Below the pieces are notes generated by a model. It searched no databases and was not told where the DNA came from. It was given only the letters and a program-made list of their open reading frames with translations. The position numbers were made by a program, and so were the translations under genes. Below, piece by piece: positions 1 through 10,495 of a stretch of 64,000 nt of DNA. Source of the DNA: Athripsodes cinereus (Eukaryota; Arthropoda; Insecta; Trichoptera; Leptoceridae); the NCBI GenBank assembly GCA_947579605.1, contig OX388324.1, positions 19,847,746 to 19,911,745 on the forward strand, in the 5' to 3' direction. How positions within the stretch are numbered: the first letter of the stretch is position 1; each line of letters begins with the position of its first letter.

Positions 1-348
1 GATATAACCAATTGTGACATATGCCGTGATGGTAAAGTATTAATTTAAGTTTACAAAAAACCAAACGAAAATGGAATAATCGCAAACTTTTGACTTTTTA
101 TTAAACACTGATGATTTTTTGACGTAAATGAATAATCCAATCATCATTTTATTATATTTTTTTCACCCTTTATCTCTCCTCTCGCAAATACACAGAGGAT
201 TTAACTCACAATGGAAAAACTAAATATTTTATTTGTCATTTTTATGAACTTCTACTTAAAATTGTCAGTGTATTAGTTTAAATTTACCACATCCCACTAT
301 AAAGTTGATATTTTCAACCGACGGTACTTGGTGGAAATTCATGTTGAA
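1..348. other. AT-rich sequence with REP-B and REP-H ends
   Basis: No ORF of note. Bases 20-40 resemble the last bases of REP-B (TATGCCGTGATGGTA). Bases 303-348 match the start of REP-H (GTTGATATTTTCAACCGACGG), a segment that recurs near 29453 and 39119. The rest is unassigned. Confidence 0.5.
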
Positions 349-520
349 TTAATTAAAATAAAACATTTATTTGTAGTAGGTATATCCACGGTGACTTTTT
401 ATTGGACGCGAGCCGGCTTTCAAGAGCTTCCGCTCTCATCATCAGGCTGGCGAAAAGCGGCTCGCGTCCAATAAAAAGTAACCGTGGATATACTACAAAT
501 AAGTGTTTTATTTTAATTAA
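349..520. repeat. Snap-back palindrome, possible hammerhead-like core
   Basis: Left arm 349-416 and right arm 458-520 are near-perfect inverted copies. The inner arms ATTGGACGCGAGCCGG and CGGCTCGCGTCCAAT pair exactly, leaving a loop of about 40 bases. On the minus strand the loop holds CTGATGA (438-444), a possible 5-6 bp stem with a GGAA loop, then GAAA (418-421). This resembles the conserved core of hammerhead ribozymes known from Penelope-like elements and retrozymes. A convincing stem I is not visible, so ribozyme function is only a suggestion. The left flank carries REP-H. Confidence 0.65.
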
Positions 521-1066
521 ACATCCCACTATGTTTTTAATTTTTTGAATAAAAAAATATTTTTATATGTCCAAATGTCGAACATGGGTATATAAAATTT
601 TTAGAATTTCAGGTTTGAAAAGTGTGGATGTTTTATGAAAAATCTACTCATCTCCGGATTTATCCACCATGAAAATTACCTGAAACTTTTTGAATAAATT
701 TTCATCCTCCTGAAACGGCGGTGTAAACTTTACTGAATATCTTAATTTTCATAATAGTGAAATTGTGTTTTTCCGTTAATTTGTGAACATCTACTTATTA
801 TTCAACACTGGACTTTACTTCCCACTACCTATACAAAGTGCACACATTTATAACTTTTAAAATTTAAGATACGTTTCCTGCTTTGTTCACCCGGTGTTGT
901 TGGGATTTGCAAATTTAGACAATTTTTTTAATCTAAATTCAACGTGTAAAAAATAGTACCTACCAGCAAGATATGTATTTCAAAAATTGGTATTCATAAA
1001 TTTACTGTAAAATATTTATTTTTTATAATATAAATCAATTTTCCAATTTTATTTTTAACGAGTGAA
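521..1066. other. AT-rich, nothing recognised
   Basis: No ORF, repeat family or RNA-like structure that I can support. Confidence 0.5.
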
Positions 1067-1281
1067 ACGTTTTTAAAATTAAGTAAAAGTAATTATTTAT
1101 GTACTAAACCAGATATTTTTTTAAAAAAATACTACCGGTTTCAACGCTTAGATGCGTCATTGACGAGTGTCAAACTAAAACACTAGTCAATGACGCATCG
1201 CAGCGTTGAAAACAGTAGTGTTTTATAACAAAAAATATGTGGTGTAGTACATAATTACTTTAACTAAATATTTTAAAAATA
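1067..1281. repeat. Foldback (MITE-like) palindrome
   Basis: The segment is an imperfect inverted repeat centred near 1172. The innermost arms contain GATGCGTCATTGAC and GTCAATGACGCATC, exact complements. Farther out, TTTATGTACTA faces TAGTACATAA, and TTTTTAAAATTA faces ATATTTTAAAAATA. There is almost no unique internal sequence and no ORF, which fits a non-coding foldback element. A flanking target duplication was not identified. Confidence 0.65.
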
Positions 1282-2124
1282 TTTCGTGTAAGTGCCGATA
1301 AAATCAAATAAAGAGTAAAACGTTTTCAAAACTGACTGTTTCATCAATGTTTTTTACTGCTTTTTTGTGTCTATTATCCCGCCTATTGTCTCTACTAGTC
1401 CCAACTCCACCCCCTATCCCACCCTTCACTTCCTTATAACAACATTTTAACAGTACTGTCCTTGAACAATTTAGGTTTAGTTAAGTTCTGAAGATGAAAA
1501 AGTAAGTTTTGAAAACATTTTTATTAACTTTTCTATTTTCGAAGAGGAAACACTATGAAAGTTCATTTTTAAATTAAGGTAACAAAAAAAAGAAACACTG
1601 TATAACTTTCACTAATTATTATAGTGCTTAGAAGTTTTTCGGGCCTACGTCCATCCTCAGTAATAATCATATAATTATTATTAATATAACATTATTAATT
1701 CATACCTAACTGCATAGTTATAGGTATGTCAGTAACAAACAAACAGACAATATTTCTGTTTTATAGTAGAAAAAGATACAGAACATCTCACTTTGTAATT
1801 TCATGATAAACTTTTCCAGTTTAGCCTAGAATACCTACTTGTACTAAGACTAAATATTATAACGTAGATACACTTTTTCCGTACCTACCCACAAAAGAAA
1901 GAGATAGAAAGACAGACACACACACACACAGAGAGATGAAGAGAGGAATACTTTTAAATATTATTTTATAAAGGTGCAAGCTATTTGTCTTGGAGGTGTT
2001 CTGACGTCACACAGTCTTAAAAATCTTTGCTTAATGCTATGTACCTACAAACTTTGATAATTCAATGAATAAATTTAATTTTATTCATAGAACAAGAGGA
2101 CCTACATTAATTCATTCATAGATA
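1282..2124. other. AT-rich with a short CA/GA microsatellite
   Basis: A (CA)n(GA)n tract lies near 1916-1936. No coding sequence or repeat family is recognised elsewhere in the stretch. Confidence 0.5.
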
Positions 2125-2215
2125 ATATGACGACATTTCATACAAGTTGGGTGGCCAGCGAATAAACATCCATGTCGTCCTCTCCGTGTCAGTAAAAATT
2201 GAGGTATTAAGAATT
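2125..2215 (-). repeat. REP-B fragment
   Basis: The reverse complement matches the middle of REP-B: the GGGTGGCCAGCGAA stretch corresponds to the GGGTAGCCAGC of other minus-strand copies, followed by the GTCCTCTCCGTG and AAAAATTGAGGTATT blocks. Diverged partial copy. Confidence 0.55.
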
Positions 2216-2530
2216 GGTGACATAACTCATAGTTGAATTGAAACGGTACCACCGTCCACCCGAATAAGTCTGGAGTACAATACATAAATTAGTTAAAATT
2301 CTAAACATTCGTTGCTGACTGGTCGAACTAGCAGCCGATAAAGTATTGAACTTAATTGTTGCGGCGCCATTTAGACGGGAGATCGCGATCCATTTGAGAT
2401 CTGAAAAATGAGATCCCAAAAATATGGTTGCTTCTACATAAGGTTTGCATAAAGCGTCTCTCGATTGGTAGACCTTACATCGTGACAGTGAGAATGGTGG
2501 AATTGGTAAACGTCGTCCATGGAAACCGAA

Positions 2531-2645
2531 AGTGATCACTTAAGCCAGCCTAGAGCCAATTCGTAAGCGTTGGGACACCTTTCTCACTTCTTCCGATTAG
2601 ATTTTACACAATGTTGCATTGTGTAGACATGGTTCTCCAATCGAG
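2531..2645 (+). repeat. REP-J copy 1
   Basis: Shares AGTGATC, TTAAGCCAGCC and CGTAAGCGTTG with 33713-33820, in the same order and spacing. It lies directly upstream of a LINE-A fragment, so it may be part of a longer LINE-A relative. Function unknown. Confidence 0.55.
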
Positions 2646-2689
2646 GTTTCTGATACGTAATTGTAAATGAATAGGTACATAAAATATCT

Positions 2690-2960
2690 CATGCGGGATG
2701 TTTTCCGAAGAGAAAGAATGGCAAAGAGGATATTCTTATCTGAAATAAAGTGTGTGAGGAAGCGCGGGCATCCGAGAATCATGTGGCTTGATCACGTGGA
2801 ACAAATTTTCAAGGACGGCTGTGTTTTGAGTAAGAAAAATCGACGTGCATGCATGAGAAATTGTATGAATGTGGAGAAAACGAAGGAAGTGTGTAAAGAA
2901 AGATCTATTTGACGTTCCGTTCTCTATGCCTACCCCACTAGTGGGAGATCTATCTTTTTC
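2690..2960 (+). pseudogene. LINE-A 3' fragment (RT C-terminal tail)
   Basis: The frame ending at 2912 encodes a basic tail with the pattern R-K-R-G-H-P-R-I-M-W-L-D-H-V, then CMRNCMNVEKTKEVCKERS. This repeats in related form at 3831, 37850, 39440 and elsewhere. Tails of this kind follow the reverse transcriptase of several insect non-LTR retrotransposons. The RT itself is absent, so this is a dead 5'-truncated copy. The 3' untranslated end carries the CCTACCCCACTAGTGGGA block shared with REP-B. The LINE clade cannot be named from the tail alone. Confidence 0.65.
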
Positions 2961-3047
2961 GGGGACTCCAAGATTAAAAAAATGTTGATTCGGACATTTT
3001 ATAAGGTTTCCATTTATGAATTTTTAATATCGCTAAATATTTATTTT

Positions 3048-3300
3048 TGACATTCCGAGGAGCACGTAGCAAAAAATTGGTCTTCCAAATCTTCTCCTTA
3101 AGTTTTCGAGTATCGAGTAAAAGGCAGGTGTTCAAAGACACTTTACATGTTATTAATGTTGTCAACTGACGGTACTTTAAATCTTGAACTTAGCGATGAG
3201 ATTTGCCACCCATCCTGAATGTCTTAATTTTTTGGCACGGAGAGGAAGTATTGGACATTTATTAGGTTGCCTAGACCTGCCATGTTGGTATAGTAGTCAT
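3048..3300 (+). repeat. REP-B copy
   Basis: Follows the REP-B order: AAAAAATTGGTCTTCCA, AAGTTTTCGAGTATC, AAAAGGCAGGTGTTC, GCGATGAGATTTGCCACCC, TCCTGAATGTCTTAAT, then GTTGGTATAGTAGTC. A short piece resembling REP-H (GTCAACTGACGGTAC, about 3160) is embedded in it. Confidence 0.7.
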
Positions 3301-3367
3301 AATAGATTGTTATATCTTTACATTATTATTTAACAGAGAAAAAAGTTGTTTTCGCATATTTTTTCTT

Positions 3368-3534
3368 TTTTAAAAGATATACCTACCTGGGTTTGTTATA
3401 AACCCAAATACAACCTTATACACCTTTCACACTAAGCTAAAAGCTTGTGCCGTGAAAGGGCAGTTTGCTGGAATCGAACCAAGGACCCCTTGTTCTGAAG
3501 GCCGAGACTCTACCTCCAGGCTACCGACGAACTC
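3368..3534 (-). repeat. SINE-D copy (tRNA-headed SINE)
   Basis: On the minus strand it starts at 3534 with a tRNA-like head: GGTAGCCTGGAGGTAGAGT (A-box-like) and GGTTCGATTCC (B-box). The body contains CACGGCACAAGCTTTTAGC and GTTGTATTTGGGTTTATAAC, and the tail is ATATCTTTTAAAA. Other copies are at 11660, 25745, 30665, 34838 and 43570. This is the layout of a Pol III-transcribed, LINE-mobilised SINE. Confidence 0.75.
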
Positions 3535-3799
3535 GGTAGGTATTTTATTTATTCAAAATCTGCGATAAATTCGCCCGCTGCACGGAATCATTTGTTTGAT
3601 TTTTATGTTTACTTTATGCTTTGTTGTGAAGAACAAATTTTTTTTGGGCTATGAAGATTTTTCTTATCATTATTTTTAAAAATCTACTTGACATTGTAAA
3701 ATTTACGTTTGTCTAGACTGCTAAAAAAACAAAATATTAATTGGAATCATATCATTGTTTTCATTTGTTGTTTATTTTATAGCTTCAATTTTTTTTATC

Positions 3800-4070
3800 A
3801 TTGTGAAATAAGCTCATTGAAGGGGAAAGGATGACAAAGAAAATATATTTTCTGAAGCGTTGGAGTTCGAGAACTACTTGGCGTGATCACGTAGATCAAA
3901 GTATCAAGAACGGCCATGTGTCGAGTAAGAGAAATCGACGTGCGTGTATGAGAAGCTGCATGAATGTAGAGGAAGCTACAGAAGTGTGTAGGGAGAGATC
4001 TGTATGGTGTTCCGTTCTCTCTGCCTAACCTACATGGGATGCTCCGTGAGAGAATAGAATAAAGATAGAA
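3800..4070 (+). pseudogene. LINE-A 3' fragment
   Basis: The frame 3831-4028 encodes the same tail as at 2690: T-T-W-R-D-H-V-D-Q, then CMRSCMNVEEATEVCRERS and SVLSA before the stop. The 3' end GTGAGAGAATAGAATAAAG matches other LINE-A ends. RT domain missing; non-functional. Confidence 0.7.
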
Positions 4071-4904
4071 TGGATTTTTCTATATGAAAAATTTTTGGCT
4101 ACAATTTTTTTTTTAATATTGTTAAAATTATCAATTTTAGTGTTTAAATAGGTTAGTCTCACACATAAACAATCTCATTCACATCCCATTCCGTAACTTT
4201 CCAATATTATTCTATGTACCTAATCTAATTCAAAACTGGGTACCTACTCGAAATTTTGAGCATAACTAGCAATCGATAAATTCTCAAATACGGTTATTTA
4301 TCTATGACTTAGTGTGTGCCTAAGGACTTTTACACATAATGTGATTTGTATTGGATACCAATCGGATATCCTACTCATATTTTTGAAACACATAAATTTC
4401 ACAAACCCTTTTTTCAACAAAATTTAAATAAGCGTTTCTCTCATCTCTTCTTAATATTTTGTCGTTTCTCTTAATTTATTTGCCAATATCCGGGATAGCA
4501 AACACTGTTGGTAATATTTACGAACCATGTCAACAAGAATTAAATTCTATCTTACGACAGTAGTTTCGAAATGACGCTATTACAGTAAATCGTCTATGTC
4601 AGTGTTGTAATTATCACAAGCCACATTTCTGTGGCCAAACCAAATATTTTTATAGCTTAAAAAATACAAAATTATTTTTTTCCTATCGATAAATACTTCC
4701 TTTTATGTAAAAAGCGAATGTTTTGCGAACTAATTTAACTATAATCAAATCACTACTTATATTAAAGAAGGATTAAAAAATCTTTGCACTTTTAAAAAAT
4801 GTGCATTAAAAGCTACAGTATAGGTAGGTACCTAATAATATTTTTGCAGGAAGAGATAATTTCAAATTTCGTGAAAAAAATATGAGACACAATAATTATG
4901 AAGT
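4071..4904. other. AT-rich, nothing recognised
   Basis: Many stop codons in all frames. No repeat family assigned. Confidence 0.5.
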
Positions 4905-5278
4905 TATGTCACATACCTAATCCTCCTACATCCTTTTCCCTTTCCCTATGCATGTGCACGCTGCAATATTTATTATTTTTATTATTATGTGTCCGTAAGT
5001 ACATTGTTGCTTGCATGTGTTCTTTTCCTTACTTTATGTTGTATTTTAATTACTATTATGACTGTTGATATGTAAGGGTGTATAGGTATATGTATGAATG
5101 TGCTTTTTTATTATTTTATTTTAATTTTAGCTACCGGGTTAGTTGGAAGACATCGCATTTCAGCTAGAAACTCGCCCTCTGTACATTGAATTGTATGTAA
5201 CTGTTATAATTATGACACTATTTTATTATGTAATATTGTAACCAATGTACAGTGAAGAATAAAATAAATAAATAAATA
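4905..5278 (+). mobile_element. 5'-truncated LINE 3' end (LINE-K-related)
   Basis: Contains the 3' block GGGTTAGTTGGAAGACATCG followed by AACTCGCCCTCTGTACATTG, and ends in CAATGTACAGTGAAGAATAAAATAAATAAATAAATAA. The same block with compensating changes occurs in the 3' untranslated region of LINE-K (52565-52615, minus) and at 9455. It probably forms the 3' hairpin recognised by the RT. No coding sequence retained. Confidence 0.65.
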
Positions 5279-5860
5279 ATATAACCACAATACTCATGTA
5301 AAATGTCAAAAACGACTATCCTTAGCTACCGCGGGATTGGCATGCACGTATTTTTTTACTATAGTTACTACTAGCATCAAGAATTAAGATCAATACAAAA
5401 TTAAGATCGTTTATACCTATAGATCGTGTCACGAGTAACCCTGTAGTCTTGTTCTCTTGGGAGAGGAACTGAAAACAAATTGGGTTATATTATGGTCAAC
5501 GAGTTGAATACGCTTATGCGATTCGTATCGTGTAAATGTGTAAAGCGTTTGAAACTCAACATTAGGTATTATTAAATCGTATATATATTTGTAGAAGTGG
5601 GTACCTACTAGATTGATACTCGGTAGTACTTGCACAATTTCCAGAGCTGTTCAAAGGTCGTAAATTTAACGGCGATAACTAACTGCCTTTCAAACGTTCA
5701 TAATATAGAGGTTCTATAACTAACGGAAATGTTAGACAGATATTACGTTTGCAAGTATCTATTATAAAGTTATATTTACATAATCTAGGAAAATACATAG
5801 ATGACTAAAATATATTACGTTTTGACCATTTGTAGAAACTGAAACTGTATGTAGGCATTT
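5279..5860. other. AT-rich, nothing recognised
   Basis: No supported ORF or repeat. Confidence 0.5.
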
Positions 5861-5861
5861 A

Positions 5862-6055
5862 TGTAAATCCATTCTCTCTGCCTTCCCCACCTGGAAAATG
5901 GCGTGAAGTTATAGATAGATAAATAGATGAATGTAAATTTAAATAATGTTTGAAGATTTGTATGAGGGTGAAGGATGTTAAAAGTATATGGAAGGATAGG
6001 AGAGTTGGTGCTCCATCCTTTCTGCCTACCCCGTAAGAAAAGCGGTGTGATGATG
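5862..6055 (+). mobile_element. Two LINE-A 3' ends
   Basis: Bases 5868-5910 (CATTCTCTCTGCCTTCCCCA, then GGCGTGAAG) and 5990-6050 (GGTGCTCCATCCTTTCTGCC, TACCCCGTAAG, GGTGTGATG) each match the LINE-A end, the second closest to the 39440 copy. Both are short and diverged. Confidence 0.5.
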
Positions 6056-6304
6056 ATGAACAATCATGTGTCATCTCAAACAATGGGCATTTAAATAATG
6101 TACATACTTTGATTAATTTAATTCTCCTTTTTAATGCAAAATCATTTCAATTTTGTTCGATTATCTATTCAAATTTTTACCTATCGTTTGTACGTGCATT
6201 TAATTATTGCTTTTAGCATTCTTTATGACGATTCAAAAGGCGATTCTTACGTTCAGGTTTATTTATTTGCAATAATGAAAGTTACATGAATCATGCTATT
6301 CAAA

Positions 6305-6510
6305 AGTAAGTGTTTTTTATCATTGGTCTCCCACTCTTTTCCGTAAGTTTTCTGGTGTCATGTAAAAGGCAGCAATTCAAAAATACATTATACATCTTAA
6401 ATCCAGTAATGAGGTTTGTCACCCATCTTGAATGTATTGACTTTTTGTTGGCACTGATCTGCCGGCTGCCCCACATGTGGGATATCACGTGATAGTATAT
6501 TATCAGTTGT
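6305..6510 (+). repeat. REP-B copy
   Basis: Contains ATTGGTCTCCCACTCTTTTC, AAGTTTTCTGGTGTCATG, AAAAGGCAG, ATGAGGTTTGTCACCCATC, GAATGTATTGA and CTGCCCCACATGTGGGATAT in REP-B order. Confidence 0.7.
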
Positions 6511-6779
6511 AGATGTATCAATAGGTAAATTTGAATCGTCATAATGAGGTCAATTTCTGATCCAAAATTTTCTGAAAAAAATCGCAGTGTGAATGCAGCT
6601 TTATATAGTTATGAATTGGCTCGTTATATTTTAGATTTACATTATGAGTACCTTTGGCTATTTGCTCGATGACAGGCCTCTAGAGTGATATTATAATCAT
6701 TACATACATAATAAACTCTATTTTACATTTCGGACTAATCATCTGATTTTATATCATAAATTTACACGTACAATCTACG

Positions 6780-6840
6780 AGTATCTATCTTTACCCTCAC
6801 GTCGTGTCCCAGGCGGGGTAGACACAGAGAACGGAATACT
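6780..6840 (-). mobile_element. LINE-A 3' end fragment
   Basis: The reverse complement reads ATTCCGTTCTCTGTGTCTAC, then CCCGCCTGGGACACGACGTG and AGGGTAAAG, the LINE-A terminal block. Confidence 0.6.
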
Positions 6841-8265
6841 ATATCAATCTATCTTTACACATTTTTTTTTTAATATTGATGAAAATTTAATGTCAATTTG
6901 TTTAATTTATTGGTATTGCACTCTACAGTTAATTAATAGTCATTAATCTAATTGTTTCGTATCTTTTCAAGCGATATTTTTTTAAACATATTATTGTGTT
7001 TATACACTTTTGAACAAGTGTTTTAATAATGATATGGACATTCTCAGAGCGTCAAGAATGTCGCGGTAAGATTGAACTCTATTGCCGAAAAATTACCTAC
7101 TTTAATTGATGGAGAAAACTGATTACTGCACTATAACCCCGAGAAAAAAAAGCGTTTGAGGGTGAAAGAATAAAAAGAAAATAATAAAAATTGTAATACT
7201 CGTGCCCATCATGACGTGTGATAGCTGGAGTTTATCAAATTATTTTCAATAGATAGGTATATGTAGGTTCAAAACTAGAATTGTAATTTCTCGAATCTTT
7301 AGTTTATCGAGTCGCGAGGATTCTAAAGACGCATTTCGCGGAGATTCCCAGGAAGTCGAGAAATCAAATATTTTTTCATCTTAAATTTAGTTTTGTTAGT
7401 CTAAGCATTAATCCATTTACGAATAACACACTGTTTTATCTCTTTCGCAGGGTTTACTGTGAGTATTCTACTCTTAAGCCAAAAAATAGTAAAGAAATCC
7501 AGTAGTTCACGGTAACGGTTGTTAAAAAAGGCATACTACATAGAGAAATTGTTGTTGGCCTTTATCAAAAAGCTACAGTGCATTCTTGTACAGTTTTACT
7601 CGAATTCATAACAAAACAAAGAAAAATCGTTTCCTTTTTGGAAATAATCACTTAGATATTTGTTTGTAAGACTATGTAGAAAACAAAACAAAACAACCTA
7701 TGTACGACAGTGTCCAGTTCTCAGTTTTTTTTTTTACCAGTAATAGAATGCAGTTCAGAAGGTTTATTTCTCGATTATTCGAAAATTTCATCCGGGGAAC
7801 CGTCAATTTCCCAAGAAATCGAGAACGAGAGTTCCTAGGAGATATACCCTATTTACAACCACCACCACCATTTATGAGCCGATAGATCTAAGTATGAAAC
7901 AAGAGCACTAGACATCGATATTATGTAGGCAAGTAGTTAGGCTGGTAGGTAAGAACATAGACTACATCCTACATACATCCTTCCTTCGTACATAATCACT
8001 TTATCCATCTCTAATACCAGTCTAACGGGGAGAAAATGATGATGATAGGCCTGCTTGGAACACTGAAATTATAGGGATGTCATAGGTACGTTCACAATAT
8101 AGATTTTGTTTGAAATATAATTATATCTAGTATAAAAAAACGTTCACGAGGTTTTGCACATAGCACACATTTTTTTTGACAAAGACTGAATGTCTGCTGA
8201 ACATAATTTATTTTTATAAGATTATTAATTTAATTTTTGTACATGGATAAATGATTTTTTATTTA
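6841..8265. other. No gene; diverged unassigned sequence
   Basis: No ORF with recognisable domains. CGAGAAATC-type words occur near 7350 and 7815 but do not define a repeat I can delimit. Confidence 0.4.
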
Positions 8266-8545
8266 TTTACTAGCTGACCCGGCAAACGTTGTTTTGCCAC
8301 ATACATTTGCGATATATAAATAGGTATCGCTATTTAAAAATAGGGGTTGATGGTAGAAGGGTGAAAACTTAGGGCTGTATGTATTATTAATGCTTCACCA
8401 TAAAAAAAAATTTACCAAAAAATAAAAATTAGGGGTGGATCATCCTCAACTATTAGGGGTATGAAAAATGGATGTTGACCGATTCTCAGACCTACCCAAT
8501 AAGCACACAAAATTTCATCAAACCGTGATACGAGAATTTTATATA
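8266..8545 (+). repeat. TAGCTGACCCGG-type dispersed arthropod repeat
   Basis: Begins ACTAGCTGACCCGGCAAACG and TTGTTTTGCCA and contains ACCGATTCTCAGACCTACCC and ACACAAAATTTCATCAAACC. I recall this as a very widespread insect repeat, here partial and with internal changes. No protein is encoded. The element class behind it is uncertain. Confidence 0.55.
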
Positions 8546-8794
8546 TTAGATGTATTGTCGTTATGTTTTGTAATAAATAATAACTATAAAAAATATTTTT
8601 TTGATACAAATAAATAAAATGTGGGAACCGATAACAATATAAAAGTCGATGAATTTCGTACAAATATAAAGGTTTTTATTTGTTAAATCGATCCGCATCC
8701 CTTGCGGGTAGGGATGATATGTACCTACATACTACCATCATTGTGAATGTTCCTATGGGATTATAGGATGAACTGACAACAATAATAAAGGAGA

Positions 8795-8870
8795 TAATAA
8801 TAATAATAATAATAATTTTATTGTTCCATCTCTCATAATATAGAATGTTACTGAAAATAATGCAGAATCA
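8795..8870 (-). mobile_element. LINE 3' terminus with (ATT)n tail
   Basis: On the minus strand GGAACAATAAAATTATTATT runs into a trinucleotide tail (about 8795-8817), like the CAATAAAGTTTTTTATTATT end of LINE-K. Only the terminus remains. Confidence 0.5.
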
Positions 8871-9089
8871 TTCATTCTTTATTTTCATTTATCCATTGGT
8901 AATGAAATTGGTGTAATACAAAAAAAAAATATGCATCATATTGTTTTAATATGTCCCGTATAACTTTGACCACAAAAATGATCACTGAATATGTAACTGC
9001 AACACTAATGAATTAAATAGTATAGATTAGTAACGTCTTCTCAGCAAACATGTTCCAAAATAACAATAAAACGACGGTATGCTGTTTGA

Positions 9090-9237
9090 TCCCATTTTTT
9101 TTAACGCAGTGGTAGAATTCCCATCCACAATTCTCAGTATTATACAACCAGATAAGTCTTCATATGATCAGTCATGGTTACACAAAAACTTAAATGTCTG
9201 ATGATGCCGAGAAAAATTCACCTATTCAGATAATATA
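9090..9237 (+). repeat. REP-G, left part
   Basis: GGTAGAATTCCCATCCACA, TCTCAGTATTATACAACCAG, TCATATGATCAGTCATGGT and GAAAAATTCACC match 35725-35850. REP-G continues at 9598 after an inserted LINE end. Confidence 0.7.
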
Positions 9238-9597
9238 ACGAGCCGTTAAGGAAAAAATGATTAACACAAACACAGCCTCTGAAACCTGAAACCCATCACT
9301 CCTACCCCCCCCCCCCCTTTTTCCCCCTTTTCCTTTCCCTTTATGTATGTATGTTTGTTTTTTTTTTTTTTTGCAGTCTCTCCCTTTTTATATATATGTG
9401 TGTATGTTTTTTTTATTTTCATCATATGTTTATTTATTTTTTTAAGTTAATACTTTTGGGTTAGTTGGAAGAGATCGCGCCTTTGCGATAAACTCGCCCT
9501 CTGTATATTGATTGTATTTAATTTGAATGTATACCTTTTATGTAATTGTTTTTTATCAATGTACAGTAAAGAATGAATAAATAAATAAATAAATAAA
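9238..9597 (+). mobile_element. 5'-truncated LINE inserted in REP-G
   Basis: A LINE-K-type 3' end (GGGTTAGTTGGAAGAGATCG, CGCCTTTGCGATAAACTCGC, tail of AAAT units) interrupts REP-G. The 7-base duplication TAATATA stands on each side (9231-9237 and 9598-9604), and the uninterrupted paralogue at 35850 gives the empty site. A homopolymer C run lies near 9305-9318. Confidence 0.75.
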
Positions 9598-9710
9598 TAA
9601 TATACAGGATATTAAAGGGTTAGGCTCAAAACGCGGGTTCAAAATACCTACCAGCATTGTGCCTGAAATATCTATGTTCAGAAACTTTCTTACAATATTA
9701 CAAGTGTCTA
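9598..9710 (+). repeat. REP-G, right part
   Basis: ACAGGATATTAAAGGGTTAG, CTCAAAACGCGGGTTCAAAA and GTGCCTGAAATATCTATGTT match 35860-35935, continuing the copy begun at 9090. Confidence 0.7.
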
Positions 9711-9869
9711 TTATAATAGATATATTTTTGATTTTTAATTTACAAATTAACAGGCAGGTTAATCTTATTTTTGTAAATTATTTAGTTAAGCTAGTTGATT
9801 ATTATTGGACAACATTAAAGTGTCGTTTACGTGCCAAAGCATTTCAAGGATACTGAACAGCTGTTCATT

Positions 9870-9938
9870 AGAAGTCTTCGACAGAGTGATTGCTAACGTC
9901 GGAGGGACCTGATATAGCACGAGAAGAAGAAGATAGAT
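9870..9938 (+). mobile_element. LINE-R 3' end
   Basis: GACAGAGTGATTGCTAACGT, CGGAGGGACCTGA and GAAGAAGAAGAT match the end of the LINE-R fragment at 18927-18974 (GAGTGATCGCCAACGTCGGG, GAGACCTGA). It is the last codons plus the GAA-rich tail. Confidence 0.6.
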
Positions 9939-10242
9939 AAATTATTCTGTTTATATTTCAATAATTTCTCACATAGGTATATTTTATTTTTGATAAACTT
10001 TAATTTAATTATTTTAAATGATTGATTTCGATAAATAGCATGAAACGCACGTAGATAAATTTCACACTTCATAACAAAATTATTAGTTGTCATGGAAGAA
10101 TAGTTGTATTCACATTATTTGGAATGCGTGGCGCATTTTAATAACGCGTGAATAAATCGTTGTGATAAATAATAGGTAATTATTTATTGTGAAATTATTC
10201 AAACAAGAAGAGTATTTCTGAACACACTGTTAAAAAAATGGA
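9939..10242. other. AT-rich, nothing recognised
   Basis: No ORF or repeat supported. Confidence 0.5.
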
Positions 10243-10495
10243 TTATTTATTTATTGTATAAATGAAACAATGAACAGCATTACAGTAAAAAAAAACCTTT
10301 TCGCTGTCATTGTATGTAAACAGTAAACAATCTTTCTTTCTTTCTTTCTTTTTCCTCGAGGCAAGGCACCCGATACCGAGTGAATTATGACAGTAAACAA
10401 TCAAGACAATAATAAAATATAACACAAAAATACACACACAGAAATTCTATGACACAAATATACAAGAAAAAGGAACACCTATTGACCACGTCGAA
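10243..10495 (-). mobile_element. REP-F (likely LINE 3' region) copy 1
   Basis: Shares TTATTGTATAAATGAAACAA, TGAACAGCATTACAGTAAAA, TTTTCGCT, AATCAAGACAATAATAAAAT, TTCTATGACACAA and AAAAAGGAACACCTATTGA with 12345-12515. The left end is a TTTATT repeat, so the element probably reads on the minus strand with its A-rich tail at the left. Copy 1 has gained a (TTTC)n tract near 10328-10351. Confidence 0.65.

Noticed and set aside
2207..2539. 110-codon minus-strand frame
   Set aside because: No recognisable domain. It overlaps REP-B and REP-J-adjacent repeat sequence and lacks splice or context support.
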